A model generated the notes under the pieces. It did not search any database. It was not told the DNA's origin and saw only the letters and a program-made list of their open reading frames with translations. A stretch of 64,000 nt of DNA from Rhododendron vialii. Its lineage: Eukaryota; Streptophyta; Magnoliopsida; Ericales; Ericaceae. The position numbers and the translations under genes were made by a program. The stretch spans positions 27,999,501 through 28,063,500 of the forward strand of contig NC_080569.1 of NCBI RefSeq assembly GCF_030253575.1. The letters are read 5' to 3'. Positions 35,219 to 46,259 of this stretch are shown piece by piece (position 1 is the first letter of the stretch; every line of letters starts with the position of its first letter).

Positions 35219-37964
35219 TTAATCACCATCTACCTCATGGTCCATCAACTTCCAAGACCCATTCGCTTCTTGAACCATCCCATTGTTCTGCACACACCAC
35301 CACGATTCGGGTACACCGTAATCGTCTTTCAAGCCATCCATCGACTTGTTAACAAGCGCGATATCGCGATCAGCTTCCAACTTAAACCCTCCTTTCGACC
35401 CTTGGGTTCCCGCGACTCCATGCATGTACGCCTCCAAATTATGCCAACTCAACGGATTCCCGGGACCTTTCAAGTACTTGGATTTCGTGGTGTCAATATT
35501 CAATTCTTCACCTACTTCCGGGTAACCTATGAAAGGATAATCTGGGACGATGTCATGGGCATTGCGAATGCGTAGGACTCGAAGATCGTTTAGTCCATCG
35601 AACACCTTTTTGAAGCCAGAATCTCCAACTTTAGGGCTTGCAAACACAAAGGCTGTTACTGGAAAGGCCTTGTTTGGTCGACCTCTATGTATGTTCAGTC
35701 CATTGGCAACTATGTCAACTGCGTTTAGGGTTGCCATCGCTGCTCCCAAGCTGTGGCCAACTACAGTTATGCTGATATCTTCGTTCTTGTATAGTTCCAC
35801 AAGTCTCTTGATCTCAATATCAACCTGATATATTGGATTACATAGTTAAATGACATTCCTAATACCAATCAAGTTGAAACTTTTTTTTTGAAATTTTATT
35901 TTCCAAGTGGAAAAATGGTATTAAAACATAAGTTTACATAAAAATCGATTTTCTGAATTAAGTTGACGTAGCCAATGGGCTCTAGCGCCCAGTTGGCATG
36001 TCCTAGTCCTCTGCGTGTAGGAGACCAGGGTTCGAGCCCCGTCGTGGGCGTTTACGATTCAGGACTATGATAGCTTCTGAAATTCACTGTAGACTCCTAC
36101 TAACTCCCTGCTAACTATTTTTGCTTAGCAAAAAAAAAAAAACTTTTCGCTAACTCATGCTGATGTATAAAATATTGAAAAAAAAAAGAAAAAGCACTAA
36201 GTTGATGTAGTGGTAATTCTGAACTTATAAGGAACAGCAATGGGTGACGTACCCCTGGATTTGTGAGAAATTGCAGTTGGGCCCGATATTTATCCAAAAA
36301 CCATTTATATCACTAATGAATTAAGATAGAACTTCTTAAAAGTAAAATATTGTTGAATCAACCACTCTTACTTGTCGTAAAAGTAACGAAAGAATCCTTA
36401 AGAAAACATGATGTGGTGATGGTATGTCAATAGTATGCTTGATTGTGATTTTGTTTTTTTGTTTTTTTATAGTTAAGTTACAGTTAAAATGTTCCACCAA
36501 CTTATTAATTATTTTTGGATCCTTGTTTGAGAACAGTATGCTTGACTTGAACATTTGAATATTTGGAAGGGCAAAGTCAACTTTGACCCCCTTTGGTTTT
36601 GGCCATATGCGAATGCAATTTCTATGGTTTAAAAGTGTGTACATAACCCCTTGTGATTTGTGAAAATGTACGAATAAATCCCTTACCGTCATGTTTTTCA
36701 TCTATATTAACAGACACGATATTAAAAGACTGATATGTCCTAATCCTCTCTCTTGATTTTTTAATTTTCTTCCTTAAATCTAACAAATTCATCCACTATA
36801 CCAAAAATTGGATCCGAACTGTTGATATTGTAGAATTTGATGAGTACTACATCAATGCCAAAATTCAAGTCAATCAAAAATTAAAAATCTCACGGTCGTA
36901 TCGAATTTATTATGAGTTTTTTATGCTTGATCGAGATGATTTTTTTACGAAGATGCTCTACGCTTTATTTAATAGTACATTATGAACAACTCAGATTAGA
37001 TTCTAAAGGTGTGTAAGAAAGACTTCCATTAATATGAATGAAAAACATGACGGTAGGCGGTTGAACTATCCGCACATGTTCACAAACCACAGGGGGTTAT
37101 TTGCACACTTTTGAATCACAGGAGTGTATCCGCACATGACCCGACCACATGGGTAAAAGTGGACTTTGCGCTATTAGGAAGTATGTCAGACATAGCTTAA
37201 AGGTAACAGGGGTACGTGTATCCGCACATGACCCGACCACTAATTTAATTGTCATGAAGATATATTAATTAAATTACCTGATCTCTGGCACTGAACTTAT
37301 TGAATGGTGATCTTGGATCAGCAGAAGTGTAGATGGAGTACCACCCCTGATGCACCTTTGGATCATGTTCCTTTCCTAGTATTTTCGAAGCAGAAACCAA
37401 ATTGAATTCCAAGTCATTTACCCATTCCAACGCCTCGATCGTCCCTCTCCAAGCAACAACAATATCTCTCCTCCCGAGAGCCGCCTTCCCCTCATCCGTG
37501 GCCACCGCAACGTACCCCATCCAGTTGGACTCCTCGCTCCACGCCTCCCTCGACAGGGACTTGAAGATAAATGCATCGGGCTGAGGGACCGAGGATGTAG
37601 CGTACAAATACTTGGTCACGCGGTACTTGAACGGATTGCCATGCTCTAGAAACACCTTAGCGAAGAGATCCTTCTTCGTGTACCGGCAACTTCCAGCGTA
37701 TTTCGATACTTTATTCGAGAGGAAGTTGTCGTAAGTTGCTTGAGCCATTTCTCCGTAGTGAATAATGTATCGACGGAGATCGATGTCTATAGGATCTAAC
37801 AATCCTTTCCAGTTCCGTTCTCCGCTGAGAAGCCTCCAGTTTTTGGCTATATTGCTATCGCCCATATTCGTGATTTTTTTATTGAGTTCTTCAACTTGAC
37901 GGTCTTGTTTGTTTTTTGATCGACAAAAGAAGAATATATTAAAGAGAAGCTCGACAGGGGACAT
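35219..37964 (-). CDS. Class-II phospholipase A1 (DAD1-like lipase), copy D
   Basis: Same family and predicted activity as copy C. Exon 1 is 37964-37278 and exon 2 is 35824-35219. The intron is 1453 bp, the longest in the array, swollen by a tRNA-derived SINE and other repeat DNA. The predicted protein has 430 residues and starts [19 protein letters not shown]. The triad residues are in place ([33 protein letters not shown]). The splice junctions are normal (CAG|gta donor, cag|GTT acceptor), unlike the dead sister B. The frame extends upstream to a TTG at 37997, but the first ATG is 37964. The exon-2 part is the partner of B. Exon 1 has no counterpart in block 1. Confidence 0.9.
35983..36142 (+). 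mobile_element. tRNA-derived SINE in the intron of lipase D
   Basis: A box-A-like TAGCGCCCAGTTGG (35983-35996) and a good box B GGTTCGAGCCC (36029-36039) are followed by a non-tRNA body and an A run (36130-36142). The internal pol III promoter fits a tRNA-derived SINE and not a tRNA gene: it has no cloverleaf and the 3' part is unrelated. It is antisense to D, and no target duplication is clear. Confidence 0.6.
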
Positions 37965-37999
37965 CGAAAAAGAAAAGGAAAAAGGAAATTCAATCAAAG

Positions 38000-38397
38000 A
38001 GGAGGATAGGGGGAAAGCTTGATGGCCGGCCTAGTTGGTTGCAATATATGTTCATATATACTGAAATATTAAGAGTTTCTTGACTTGATCAAAATTAGAA
38101 CTGTATTTTTTTTTGTTTTCACTATTTTTGCTTGGAAACCCTCATGGAAATTCTAGACAGGCATCTGTCAGACATTACGTTCAAGGAAGGGCAAAAAAAG
38201 GTGCAGTCTGTGTCTATGAGGTTATCGTGTAATTAAGATTATCTCTTGGATTTTTTTTTGTTAACAAATTATATCTTAAACTAAAAATAACTCCAAAATA
38301 CTAGGTTAATTATAGTTCTGTTTTGAGATAGTTATATAATGCCATAGAATTTGTGAAGGTAAGTTATCTATGCTTGAGTTCGTCATGTACCGTAAAA

Positions 38398-38447
<50 letters not shown>

Positions 38448-39640
38448 AGGTAAATAGATTAGTATATCTATACGGATATGTACATTTTGACACCATAGAT
38501 GATGGGAATCATTAGTTTGACATATTCTTTAATTCGTTCAATAGACATATTCTTTAATTCGATCAATAGACATATTCTTTAATTCGTTCAAAGCCCGTGC
38601 TACTTGACGTGCAAGAACAAACAATTAATTCTATTACTTAAATAACAAGAAGGGGAAAAAAACAAATGAAGTCGAACCAATTGAAGAAATCAGCCGATCA
38701 AAAAATTTTTTTGAAGAAATCAGGGATTGGTATCAAACCAGATCGGCAAACTATACCGCACGTCATACCGTACGCATTTTATGAAAGCAAGTGATGATAA
38801 GTTGGAGACGAATTGAAGTTTGGGATATTCGATACTACATACACCGAATGATTGGTTGAGATGAAGTTATTAAGAAAATTAACAGAAAATAAAAAATTTG
38901 TGGTTGGGTAGACCCCCAAAAAAAAAAAATTTAAAATAGGACAAGCACATGTGTTTATAGAAATGCCTCTAGATAAGCAACGGATATTACAACTTTTTGA
39001 ATTTTTTTTATTAATTTCTATGATCAAATTACAACTATATAAGTAGTACTGATGTACTCTTGATTACAGCGTGTTCACTCAGCAAACTGTAACATTTTCC
39101 TTGAAATCACCGTGACTAGCTCCATTTTGATTTACGCATCTCACTTAGTTGATCGACGCCGACACAAATATGCTTCTACTTTCCCCTTATTATTTTGTAC
39201 AAATAAAGTATTCCTTCCATCTCAAAATGGATGTCATTTTTGACGTTTTTTGCCATCTCAAAATTGATATCGATCCGTTTTGAAAAGTAAAACCATGAAA
39301 ATACTTGATCTTTCCATCTTGCCCTTGTCTTAAACTATTCAAATTATTTTAACAAAAAGCCAAAAAGATATATACTTCGGTACACTTTGCCGCCAAGATT
39401 TTCTTACTCATTGGATTCCGTGAGTTTACTACTCAGTTTGGTTGCCAACTGTGGGTTGTTTTAAAAATAAAAAGGTATTTTTGGAAAGTTCTATTAGAAA
39501 GGGTGTAATTATTGTGTCTGGATAAATTTTGAGTCTCTCCAAAATTGCCATCTAATACGAGACGATGGAAGTATGAAATTTTTGTATTCTTCATACGAAT
39601 ACGAGCTAAAAACATGGATGATGAGTACGTAGTTCTTCAT
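38000..39640. other. Promoter-side flank of lipase D, older paralogue of the A and C flanks
   Basis: Shared phrases such as ATTCTAGACAGGCATCTGTC, GACATTACGTTCAAGG and AATCATTAGTTTGACAT place it as a diverged copy of 12.3-13.8 kb and 30.8-32.4 kb. It contains a threefold short repeat of CATATTCTTTAATTCG (about 38521-38587) and a weak Stowaway-like segment (39211-39571). There are no genes. Confidence 0.6.
38400..38444. repeat. (CT)n microsatellite upstream of lipase D
   Basis: About 22 CT units, roughly 440 bp upstream of the ATG at 37964. Same relative place as in A and C. Confidence 0.97.
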
Positions 39641-39656
39641 ATGGTGGTCATGTCAG

Positions 39657-40474
39657 GGACGCGGGGGCTTTGCTGCCCACCATGGGCAGCAGCCCCTGTC
39701 CACACCTCACACACACCTCACACGGCACCGTCGGGAAGGAAAGAAAAACCAAAACTTTTCGTTTGCAATCCTATGAAGCAGAAACGTGATTATGAAAGTC
39801 ATAGAGTTAAAATTTAATTATATTTCTTTAGAATAATATGATCATAATAATATGATTTTCGCGTCAATTCAAACGGATTGAAAATTGGAGCACTTAAATT
39901 TTTAATCATATTTTTTAATATATAAACGGTCTAAAAAAATTAAGTGCGCTAATTTTTAATTCGTTTGAACAAATACGAAGATCTTATTATTCTAATCATA
40001 TTATTCTAATGAGATGTAATTAATTTTTGTCTATCGGGCTCTCATAATTACGTTTCTGATCTACAGGATCCTAAATAAAGAGTATATACTTAATTATGAG
40101 AGCCCTAGAGACAAAAATTAATTATGATACTTTAGAATAATATGATTAGAATAATAAGATCTTTGTACTTGTTCAAACGAATTAAAATTTGGCGTACTTA
40201 ATTTTTTTAGACAGTTTATATATTAAAAAATTAAGTGCTCCAATTTTCAATCCGTTTGAATTGACACGAAGATCTTATTATTCTGATCATATTATTTTAA
40301 AGAGACATAACTAAATTTTAACTCTAGAGCTCTCATAATCACGTTTCTGCTCTATAGGATTGCAAACGAAAATTTTGATTTTTCATTCCTTCCCAAAACG
40401 GGGTGCCGTGTAAGGTGTGTGTGAGGTGTGGGCAGGGGCTGCTGCCCATGGTGGGCAGCAGAGCCCCCGCGTCC
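39657..40474. mobile_element. Mutator-like foldback MITE, 818 bp, with 9-bp target duplication
   Basis: The element is almost entirely two inverted arms of about 400 bp. The left end GGACGCGGGGGCTTTGCTGC pairs with the right end GCAGAGCCCCCGCGTCC, and pairing continues through CACACCTCACAC, CTTTTCGTTTGCAATCCTAT and TCAAACGGATTGAAAATTGG to the middle near 40070. The duplicated target TCATGTCAG lies at 39648-39656 and 40475-40483. The two paralogous sites are empty: GGTCATATCAGGTTAGG (about 13754) and GGTCAAGTCAGGTTAGG (about 32381). No transposase is encoded. Confidence 0.93.
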
Positions 40475-40703
40475 TCATGTCAGGTTAGGTAATACAGTAT
40501 ATCATGCCTTTCAAACATGTTAAAATGATGACTCGAATGTCTGCTACTTGAAGTACAAGTCCGAACAATTCCAACAACAAAAAATCAAGAGTTGGGGCTA
40601 AGCCTTTTGCCATTCTTGATCAGAAAGCAGACAGGCCTAAAAATGATGGATTTTGGCTAAGATGTTTGTACTATTGTATTTGGTTCTTTGGCTACGAAAA
40701 TAG

Positions 40704-40914
40704 GAATCGGGGATGGTACTATGCAGTGGTGTGCGCAACACTATACTATACACCTCCAAGCCGTCAGATCGTGCGTGTATCCAACGGCTCGGATCTCATC
40801 TCGGTGATGAATGGCTTTCGATCGTTGGTTGCCGAAATGAGATTCGAGTCGTCGGATGCACAATCCGATGGCTCGGAGGTGCGCACACCACTGCACAGCA
40901 CCAATCCGAAGTCC
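40704..40914. mobile_element. Small TIR MITE (211 bp) with 9-bp target duplication
   Basis: An inner GCAGTGGTGTGCGCA repeats perfectly in inverted orientation, within longer imperfect inverted ends. CGAAAATAG flanks it (40695-40703, 40915-40923). The block-2 sequence TTCGAAAAAAGAGGGCC (about 32594) is uninterrupted. Confidence 0.85.
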
Positions 40915-41060
40915 CGAAAATAGAGGGCGAAATCTTGAGTTATTCTTGCTAAAAATGCTAAAAGATGGCTTTATGATTCCTGGATTCAACTAGTTAGCTT
41001 CTTGGACATCTTTCTCGCCACAAAAAGACCTCAAAATGCTGATTTTTAGCTAATTTATTC

Positions 41061-41230
41061 TTTCTTTTTTATGATAGGCAAAAGGGATTATATTGAAAAC
41101 TCGATAAGGGTACATCGAGAAAAAAATAAACCAAAAAGGCAGCACAAGCTACATGATCTTGATACACATAGCAAGACGCAACACCAAATTAAGAGAGAAA
41201 ATAAAAAAGAAAACCAACAAGGTGTTTGAA
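41061..41230 (-). mobile_element. Short retroposon with 9-bp target duplication
   Basis: A T-rich start then ATGATAGGCAAAAGGGATTA, the reversed tail pattern. AATTTATTC occurs directly before (41052-41060) and after (41231-41239). It splits sequence continuous in the paralogues (AATTTATTTGCGTTAACC). Confidence 0.75.
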
Positions 41231-41336
41231 AATTTATTCGTGATATTAACCCTATTTTTTTTGGGTTTTGAGGTAAAAGTAAAACATGTAAGATTTTCTG
41301 TACTGGCCGAATCAAGCCCAAACACAGTCATGGCCG

Positions 41337-41498
41337 GATCCGGAAACCTGTAGTGCAAGGTGCACTACAGGACGTGTAGGGCGCATCACAATCGTCAAAT
41401 TCTTTTCCAAAAAAGTTTTATTTGAATCTGAACCGTTGCAAACACTCACGGACGGTTATAATGCGCCCTACAGTAGGGCGCCCTGTAGGATCCCCGAA
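41337..41498. mobile_element. Small MITE (162 bp) with 9-bp target duplication
   Basis: TCATGGCCG flanks both sides (41328-41336, 41499-41507). The ends carry GATCCGGAAACCTGTAGTGC and, inverted, GGGCGCCCTGTAGGATCC. The paralogous site in blocks 1 and 2 reads ACAGTCATGGAGTAGTTC without an insert. Confidence 0.8.
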
Positions 41499-41839
41499 TC
41501 ATGGCCGTAGTAGTTCTTTTCACAGAAAAGTCATTCCTTAGCCGTTTTTCCGAAGAAAGAAAAGCAAAGTATCGAGCAATCAAATTCTGATGCTTGCGAG
41601 TTAGAGCTTGATTGACAAATGGATCGGAGGATCGAATTGATTATAAAAACATAAGTGTAATTAGTTGATTTAATAAATCAATAAGGCAAAGCATTATCTA
41701 CACGAGTAAATAGATAAGTATGCGTTTATATATTCAGTACCATCATTTTCAGAATATGGAGTCGGCAAGGAAATCAACTATGTGTAAGTAGAGTTAACGG
41801 TAGTGAAACTTGTTATTGTAATTGTCGTTAGGTAGAGAA

Positions 41840-42062
41840 GAGCGTGGGTTTCGAAGGAAAGAGACTTGGGCAAATCAAGAAGTACCATGCATCCTTGGTT
41901 GGAGGATCGGAATTCCTCTTATTAGGGTAAGAGAAAACCAAGTCCAACTCGCACACCCAGAGTTTCGAAGGAAAGAGACTTGGGCGTATCAAGAAGTACA
42001 AGGTATTCTTGGTTGGAGGAATTCCTCCTACCAGGGCAAGAGGAAAGCCGAGTCCAACACGT
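41840..42062. repeat. Imperfect two-copy repeat of about 100 bp
   Basis: GTTTCGAAGGAAAGAGACTT, followed by GGGCAAATCAAGAAGTAC or GGGCGTATCAAGAAGTAC, and then TTCTTGGTTGGAGGA, occur twice (about 41848 and 41960). An open frame spans both copies but matches no family known to me. Confidence 0.7.
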
Positions 42063-43010
42063 TCACCCTTTCTTTAAGTTAGTTTATGGAATTTTTTCTT
42101 CATAGTGAATCGGAAAAATGATGTGACACCTCGTTTGATCCTACCAAACTCGAGTCACAAAGCGGATAAAAAAAAAAAAACCCGAGTCACAAAGAAAATC
42201 ACATTGCACACCCTCTATGCCTTGAAATCACAGTCACTCCCCCCCAATTACTAAAACATCGCTAAAGGGCATGCCAGACTTACCAAACTACCCTCCTCTC
42301 TGCGTATGATTATTCGATCCATATGTGTCAACTTCGTTGGAATGTATATTTTCGGTCTTTGTATACGTTTGTTCAAAAACCAATATAATCCTTTCTTTTG
42401 CTGTGACAAAAAAAAAATTACATAAATCTAAAGCAAACTCTTTCATGCTAACTTAGATTTTATTAAGGGAAATTCAGAGACTGACTCTTGTTTTAGGCTT
42501 CGTCTTTAAATTGGTCATGTCACGTATTATTGCTACCCAATATAGTCGTGATGACAATTATTTAAGACAAAAATATCCTTCGAGTCACATAACACAATTT
42601 TCATAATTCAAATATATAGTTCACACTTTACATAGCTCACCACGGTTTACATAGTCTCTCCACACACGCAAATACATACTTCACATAGACAATTCACATA
42701 GTCACACCGTACAAACTTCACATAGCCCACCACATATTTCACATGTCTGTGTCCCATGTTTGTGTCTATATCCTTGTTCTTGTCCATACACGGGAACCTA
42801 CCTCAGAAAAGAATCATGAACACCTATCAATAACCAGCAAGTCTCTGTACTAGATATACAAGAAAATAACCCAAAAAAACACAACAGAAATAGCTAGTGC
42901 TCAAGAATCAGCCAAATCTTTGTCAAAAATCTTCTACCGATTGCAAATGAGCCTGTTTTCATGGGTCTTCTTCGTTTGCTTCCAAGACATGATGCATGGT
43001 CTACTAATAT

Positions 43011-44684
43011 TCAGAAATCACGATCTATCTGATGGTCCATCAACTTCCAAAACCCATTCGCTTCTTGAACCATCCCCTTGTTCTGCACGCACCACCACGA
43101 TTCGGGTACACCGTACTCATCTTTCAAACCATCCAGCGACTTGTTAACAAGCGCAACATCGCGATCAACTTCCAACTTAAACCCTCCTTTCGAACCTTGT
43201 GTTCCAGCGACTCCATGCAAATACGCCTCCAAATTATGCCAACTCGGAATGTTCCCGGGACTTTTCAAGTACTTGGATTTCGTCGTGTCAATCTTCAATT
43301 CTTCGCCTACTTCTGTGTAACCTACAAAAGGATAGTCTGGGACGACATCTAAGGCATTACGAATGCGCAGGATTGGAAGCTTATTTAGTCCGTCGAACAC
43401 CTTTTTGAAGCCAGAATCTCCAACTTTAGGGCTTGCAAAAACAAAGGCTGTTACTGGAAAGGCCTTGTTTGGTTGACCTTGATATATGTTCAGTCCATTG
43501 GCAACTATGTCAACTGCGTTTAGGGTTGCAAGTGCTGCTCCCAAGCTGTGCCCAACAACAGTTATGCTGATGTCTTCGTCCTTGTATTCTTCCACAAGCC
43601 TCTTGATCTCAGCGTTAACCTGGTTTTTTTTTTTTTTTTTTCCGGCAAATGACCGCATAGTTAACAAAAATGGAATTCATGCCTATATATTTTTCATACA
43701 AATGACCTATGCACATAAATAACAAAAATGATATTTCCTCCGTCCATTTTTAAGTGTCACACTTCGTAACTCTAACTTATTAATAAAATATTATCATTAC
43801 ACCTTTTACATAAACTTTTACCTCAACTTTCCTTACTTACTCTCTATGGAGATATTATCATTACATTTTTGCTTACTAACTTTTCAAAATGGAAATTACT
43901 TTTAAGGACAAAATAGAAAATATACAAACTTTGACCTACTAACTTTATAAAATTGACACTTATTAAAGGACAACCCAAAATGAAATACTGAATTTTAAAA
44001 AGGGGACGGAGAGAGTAGGATATATGAAACCCGGTTCATGAAAGTGTCCATAAAGAAAATGAATTGTCCAGATTCACAGTACTGTAAATTAATTACCTGG
44101 TCTCTGGCACTAGACCTATTGAATGGTGATCTTGGATCATTGGAAGTGTAGATAGAGTACCACCCCTGATGTACCTTCGGATCATGTTCCTCTCCAAGTA
44201 TTTTCGAAGCCGGAACCGAAACAAATTCGAAGTCATCTACCCATTCCAAGGCCTCTTTCGTCCCTCTCCAAGCAACCACGATATCTCTCCTCCCCAGAGC
44301 CGCCTTCCCCTCCTCCGTGGCCACCGCTACGTACCCCATCCAGTTGGACTCCTTGCTCCACGCCTCCCTCGACAGGGACTTGAAGATAAATGCATCGGGC
44401 TGAGGGACCGAGGATGTCGCATAGAAATACTTGGTCACGTGGTACTTGAACGGATTGTCTTGCTCTAGAAACACCTTAGCGAAGAGATCCTTCTTCGCGT
44501 ACCGGCTACTTCCCGCGTATTTCGATACTTTGTCGGTGTTGAAGGTGTCGACGGTTGCTTGAGCCATTTCTCCGTAGTGAATTAAGTATCGACGGAGATC
44601 GATGTCTAGAGGATCTAATAATCCCTTCCAGTTGTCTTCTCCGCTGAGAAGCCTCCATTTTCTGGGTATGTGTCTTTCGCCCAT
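43011..44684 (-). CDS. Class-II phospholipase A1 (DAD1-like lipase), copy E
   Basis: Same family and predicted sn-1 acylhydrolase role. Exon 1 is 44684-44097 and exon 2 is 43619-43011, with a 477-bp GT-AG intron holding a Stowaway-like MITE and a poly-T run next to the 3' splice site. The predicted protein has 398 residues. The nucleophile is about Ser221 in [13 protein letters not shown], with [11 protein letters not shown] and [11 protein letters not shown] following. The start is [15 protein letters not shown]. The extra N-terminal segment of C and D (MSPIELLF to KKITN) is out of frame upstream here, so E has the short N-terminus typical of PLA1-II proteins elsewhere. It is the most diverged two-exon copy (for example [11 protein letters not shown]) with no lesion, so probably functional. 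Confidence 0.9.
43738..44015. mobile_element. Degenerate Stowaway-like MITE in the intron of lipase E
   Basis: The left end CTCCGTCCATTTTTAAGTG and the right part AATTGACACTTATTAAAGG with GGGGACGGAGAGAG are inverted relatives, and TA follows at 44016-44017. The element fills more than half of the intron. Confidence 0.6.
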
Positions 44685-44757
44685 ATTCCTGATCTTTTTT
44701 CTAGCTTTAGTTCTTCAATTCGGTGGTTGCTTTATAAATATTGGGAGTTTGTTGACT

Positions 44758-44925
44758 TTTTTTTTAACCGCAAAGAAATTTTATTAGTATTTAAAAAAAA
44801 ACATTACAAAGATTAAAAAAAACAATCCGAAAGCAAGATATTCCAACAAGATCGGCTGGCACATAAGGCTAAAGACATTCGGCCATGTAACTTTCCTAAA
44901 TGATTTTCTAATATCTACCGTATAA
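44758..44925 (-). mobile_element. Retroposon tail remnant upstream of lipase E
   Basis: Poly-T then AACCGCAAAGAAATTTTATT (reversed LINE-type tail), about 75 bp upstream of the start codon of E. A CT run follows at 44927-44942. Confidence 0.55.
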
Positions 44926-44994
44926 CTCTCTCTCTCTCTCTCTTTTCTCTTAGTTTGGAGAAAGAGTATAATACACACTTCTTATTTGGGTGTG

Positions 44995-45240
44995 TATCAT
45001 ATGCATCCTCTAAAATGTTATGAATTATAAGGAAAATGTTACGAATCGTATTGCTAAAAAGTTACGAATCGTATAAAGGTTACGAGATATGCTAAAATGT
45101 TATGAATCATAATGAAAATATTACGAATCGAACTGCTAAAAAGTTATGAATTCTAGAACAAAAGTTACGAAATACGCTGAAATGTTATGAATGAACCATA
45201 AAATAAGTGCATGTGGTACACCATTTTAAAGGGTGTATGT
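44995..45240. repeat. Imperfect short-unit repeat around GTTACGAATCGTA
   Basis: At least eight variations of GTTA(T/C)GAAT(C/T) occur in 200 bp, bracketed by AAATGTTATGAATTATAAGG and TTTTAAAGGGTGTATG. It may be a decayed MITE, but the termini are unclear. Confidence 0.5.
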
Positions 45241-46036
45241 TGTAGACTTTCCTCTTAGTTTGACATGGTCGTGTAGTTAGCAAAAATGGTCAAATTTTTT
45301 TAGAAATTAATATTTGCGTTCCACGTTTTACTAATGATGCTCCATTTTATTCATGAATTTACTAGCGCCATCAGTAAAAAATAGGGCGCGAAAATCAATT
45401 TCTATTTTTTTTTTTTTATAAACATATTCTTTCATTCAAAGCCCAAGCGAGCTACTTGAAGTGCAAGAACAAACAAATGTATTATTAAAGAAAAAACAAA
45501 TAAACAAATAAAGTCGAGCCAATTCAAGAAATCAAGGATTGCTATCAACCCTGCTAGGAAAACTTTTTTTTTTCTTTTAAACAGCGAAAAGAATTCCATT
45601 TTTTTTGGTGTTTCGTGCCTGATTGGAAAACTATGCCGTCATGTAATGAACTTATTTAGGATATGTTTAGAAGCCTACTTTTTGACTTTTTATTTTCTAC
45701 TATATGACTTTTTGATTTTTTGAATTATGGTCTGATTGTATTTTTTAATCTAGTAAAATGTTTGGACGATATGTGCAAAATACATTTTGTAACAAGAGTA
45801 GTGTTTGAGAGATATGGGATGAAAATGTTTAAATGAATTATGAGTTGGTTTTTTTCCGTATTGCCCTTGATTATTTATATTATGAGTTAGTTTCCGAATA
45901 GAAATCAAATAGATCACAAGGGAGTAATTGATTAGCTATATAGCTTCAACGTGTAATTAGCTTAGATTAGAACTTAAATTAAATTTGGCGACTACACTAA
46001 ATTGTGACATTCCGAACTTTATTTCGATTATTATTA

Positions 46037-46248
46037 CTCCCTCCGTCCCTAAATAAGTGTCTGGCGAGCAAAATTAATCCTTCAAAAAGATGGATTTAGT
46101 TAAAAAAATTAATTTTTTTTTCACAAATCAATAGATAGCAATGAGTTATATTAGATTGTGAAAAAAAATTAAATTTTTTAATAAAAAATATGCATGTTTT
46201 GTAAAGTTTAGTTTTGCGCGCCGAACACTTATTTAGGGACAGAGGGAG
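46037..46248. mobile_element. Stowaway-type MITE
   Basis: The left end CTCCCTCCGTCCCTAAATAA and the right end TTATTTAGGGACAGAGGGAG are near-perfect inverted repeats, with TA on both sides (46035-46036, 46249-46250). It is the textbook Stowaway/Tc1-mariner MITE terminus. Confidence 0.95.
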
Positions 46249-46259
46249 TATTTTTTTTC

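Noticed and set aside
36000-36060. tRNA gene in the intron of lipase D
   Set aside because: Boxes A and B are present, but no cloverleaf or acceptor stem can be formed and an unrelated body with an A tail follows. It is a SINE.
37965-37997. Longer N-terminus for lipase D
   Set aside because: It would start at TTG. The ATG at 37964 matches the start of copy C.
39211-39571. Stowaway MITE upstream of D
   Set aside because: The ends TTCCTTCCATCTCAAAATGG and GAGACGATGGAAG resemble Stowaway termini, but mismatches and an internal third copy of the motif leave the boundaries unclear. Mentioned only as a possibility.
44995-45240. CRISPR-like spaced repeats around GTTACGAATCGTA
   Set aside because: Units are irregular in length and sequence and lie in plant nuclear DNA. 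More likely a decayed repeat or MITE.
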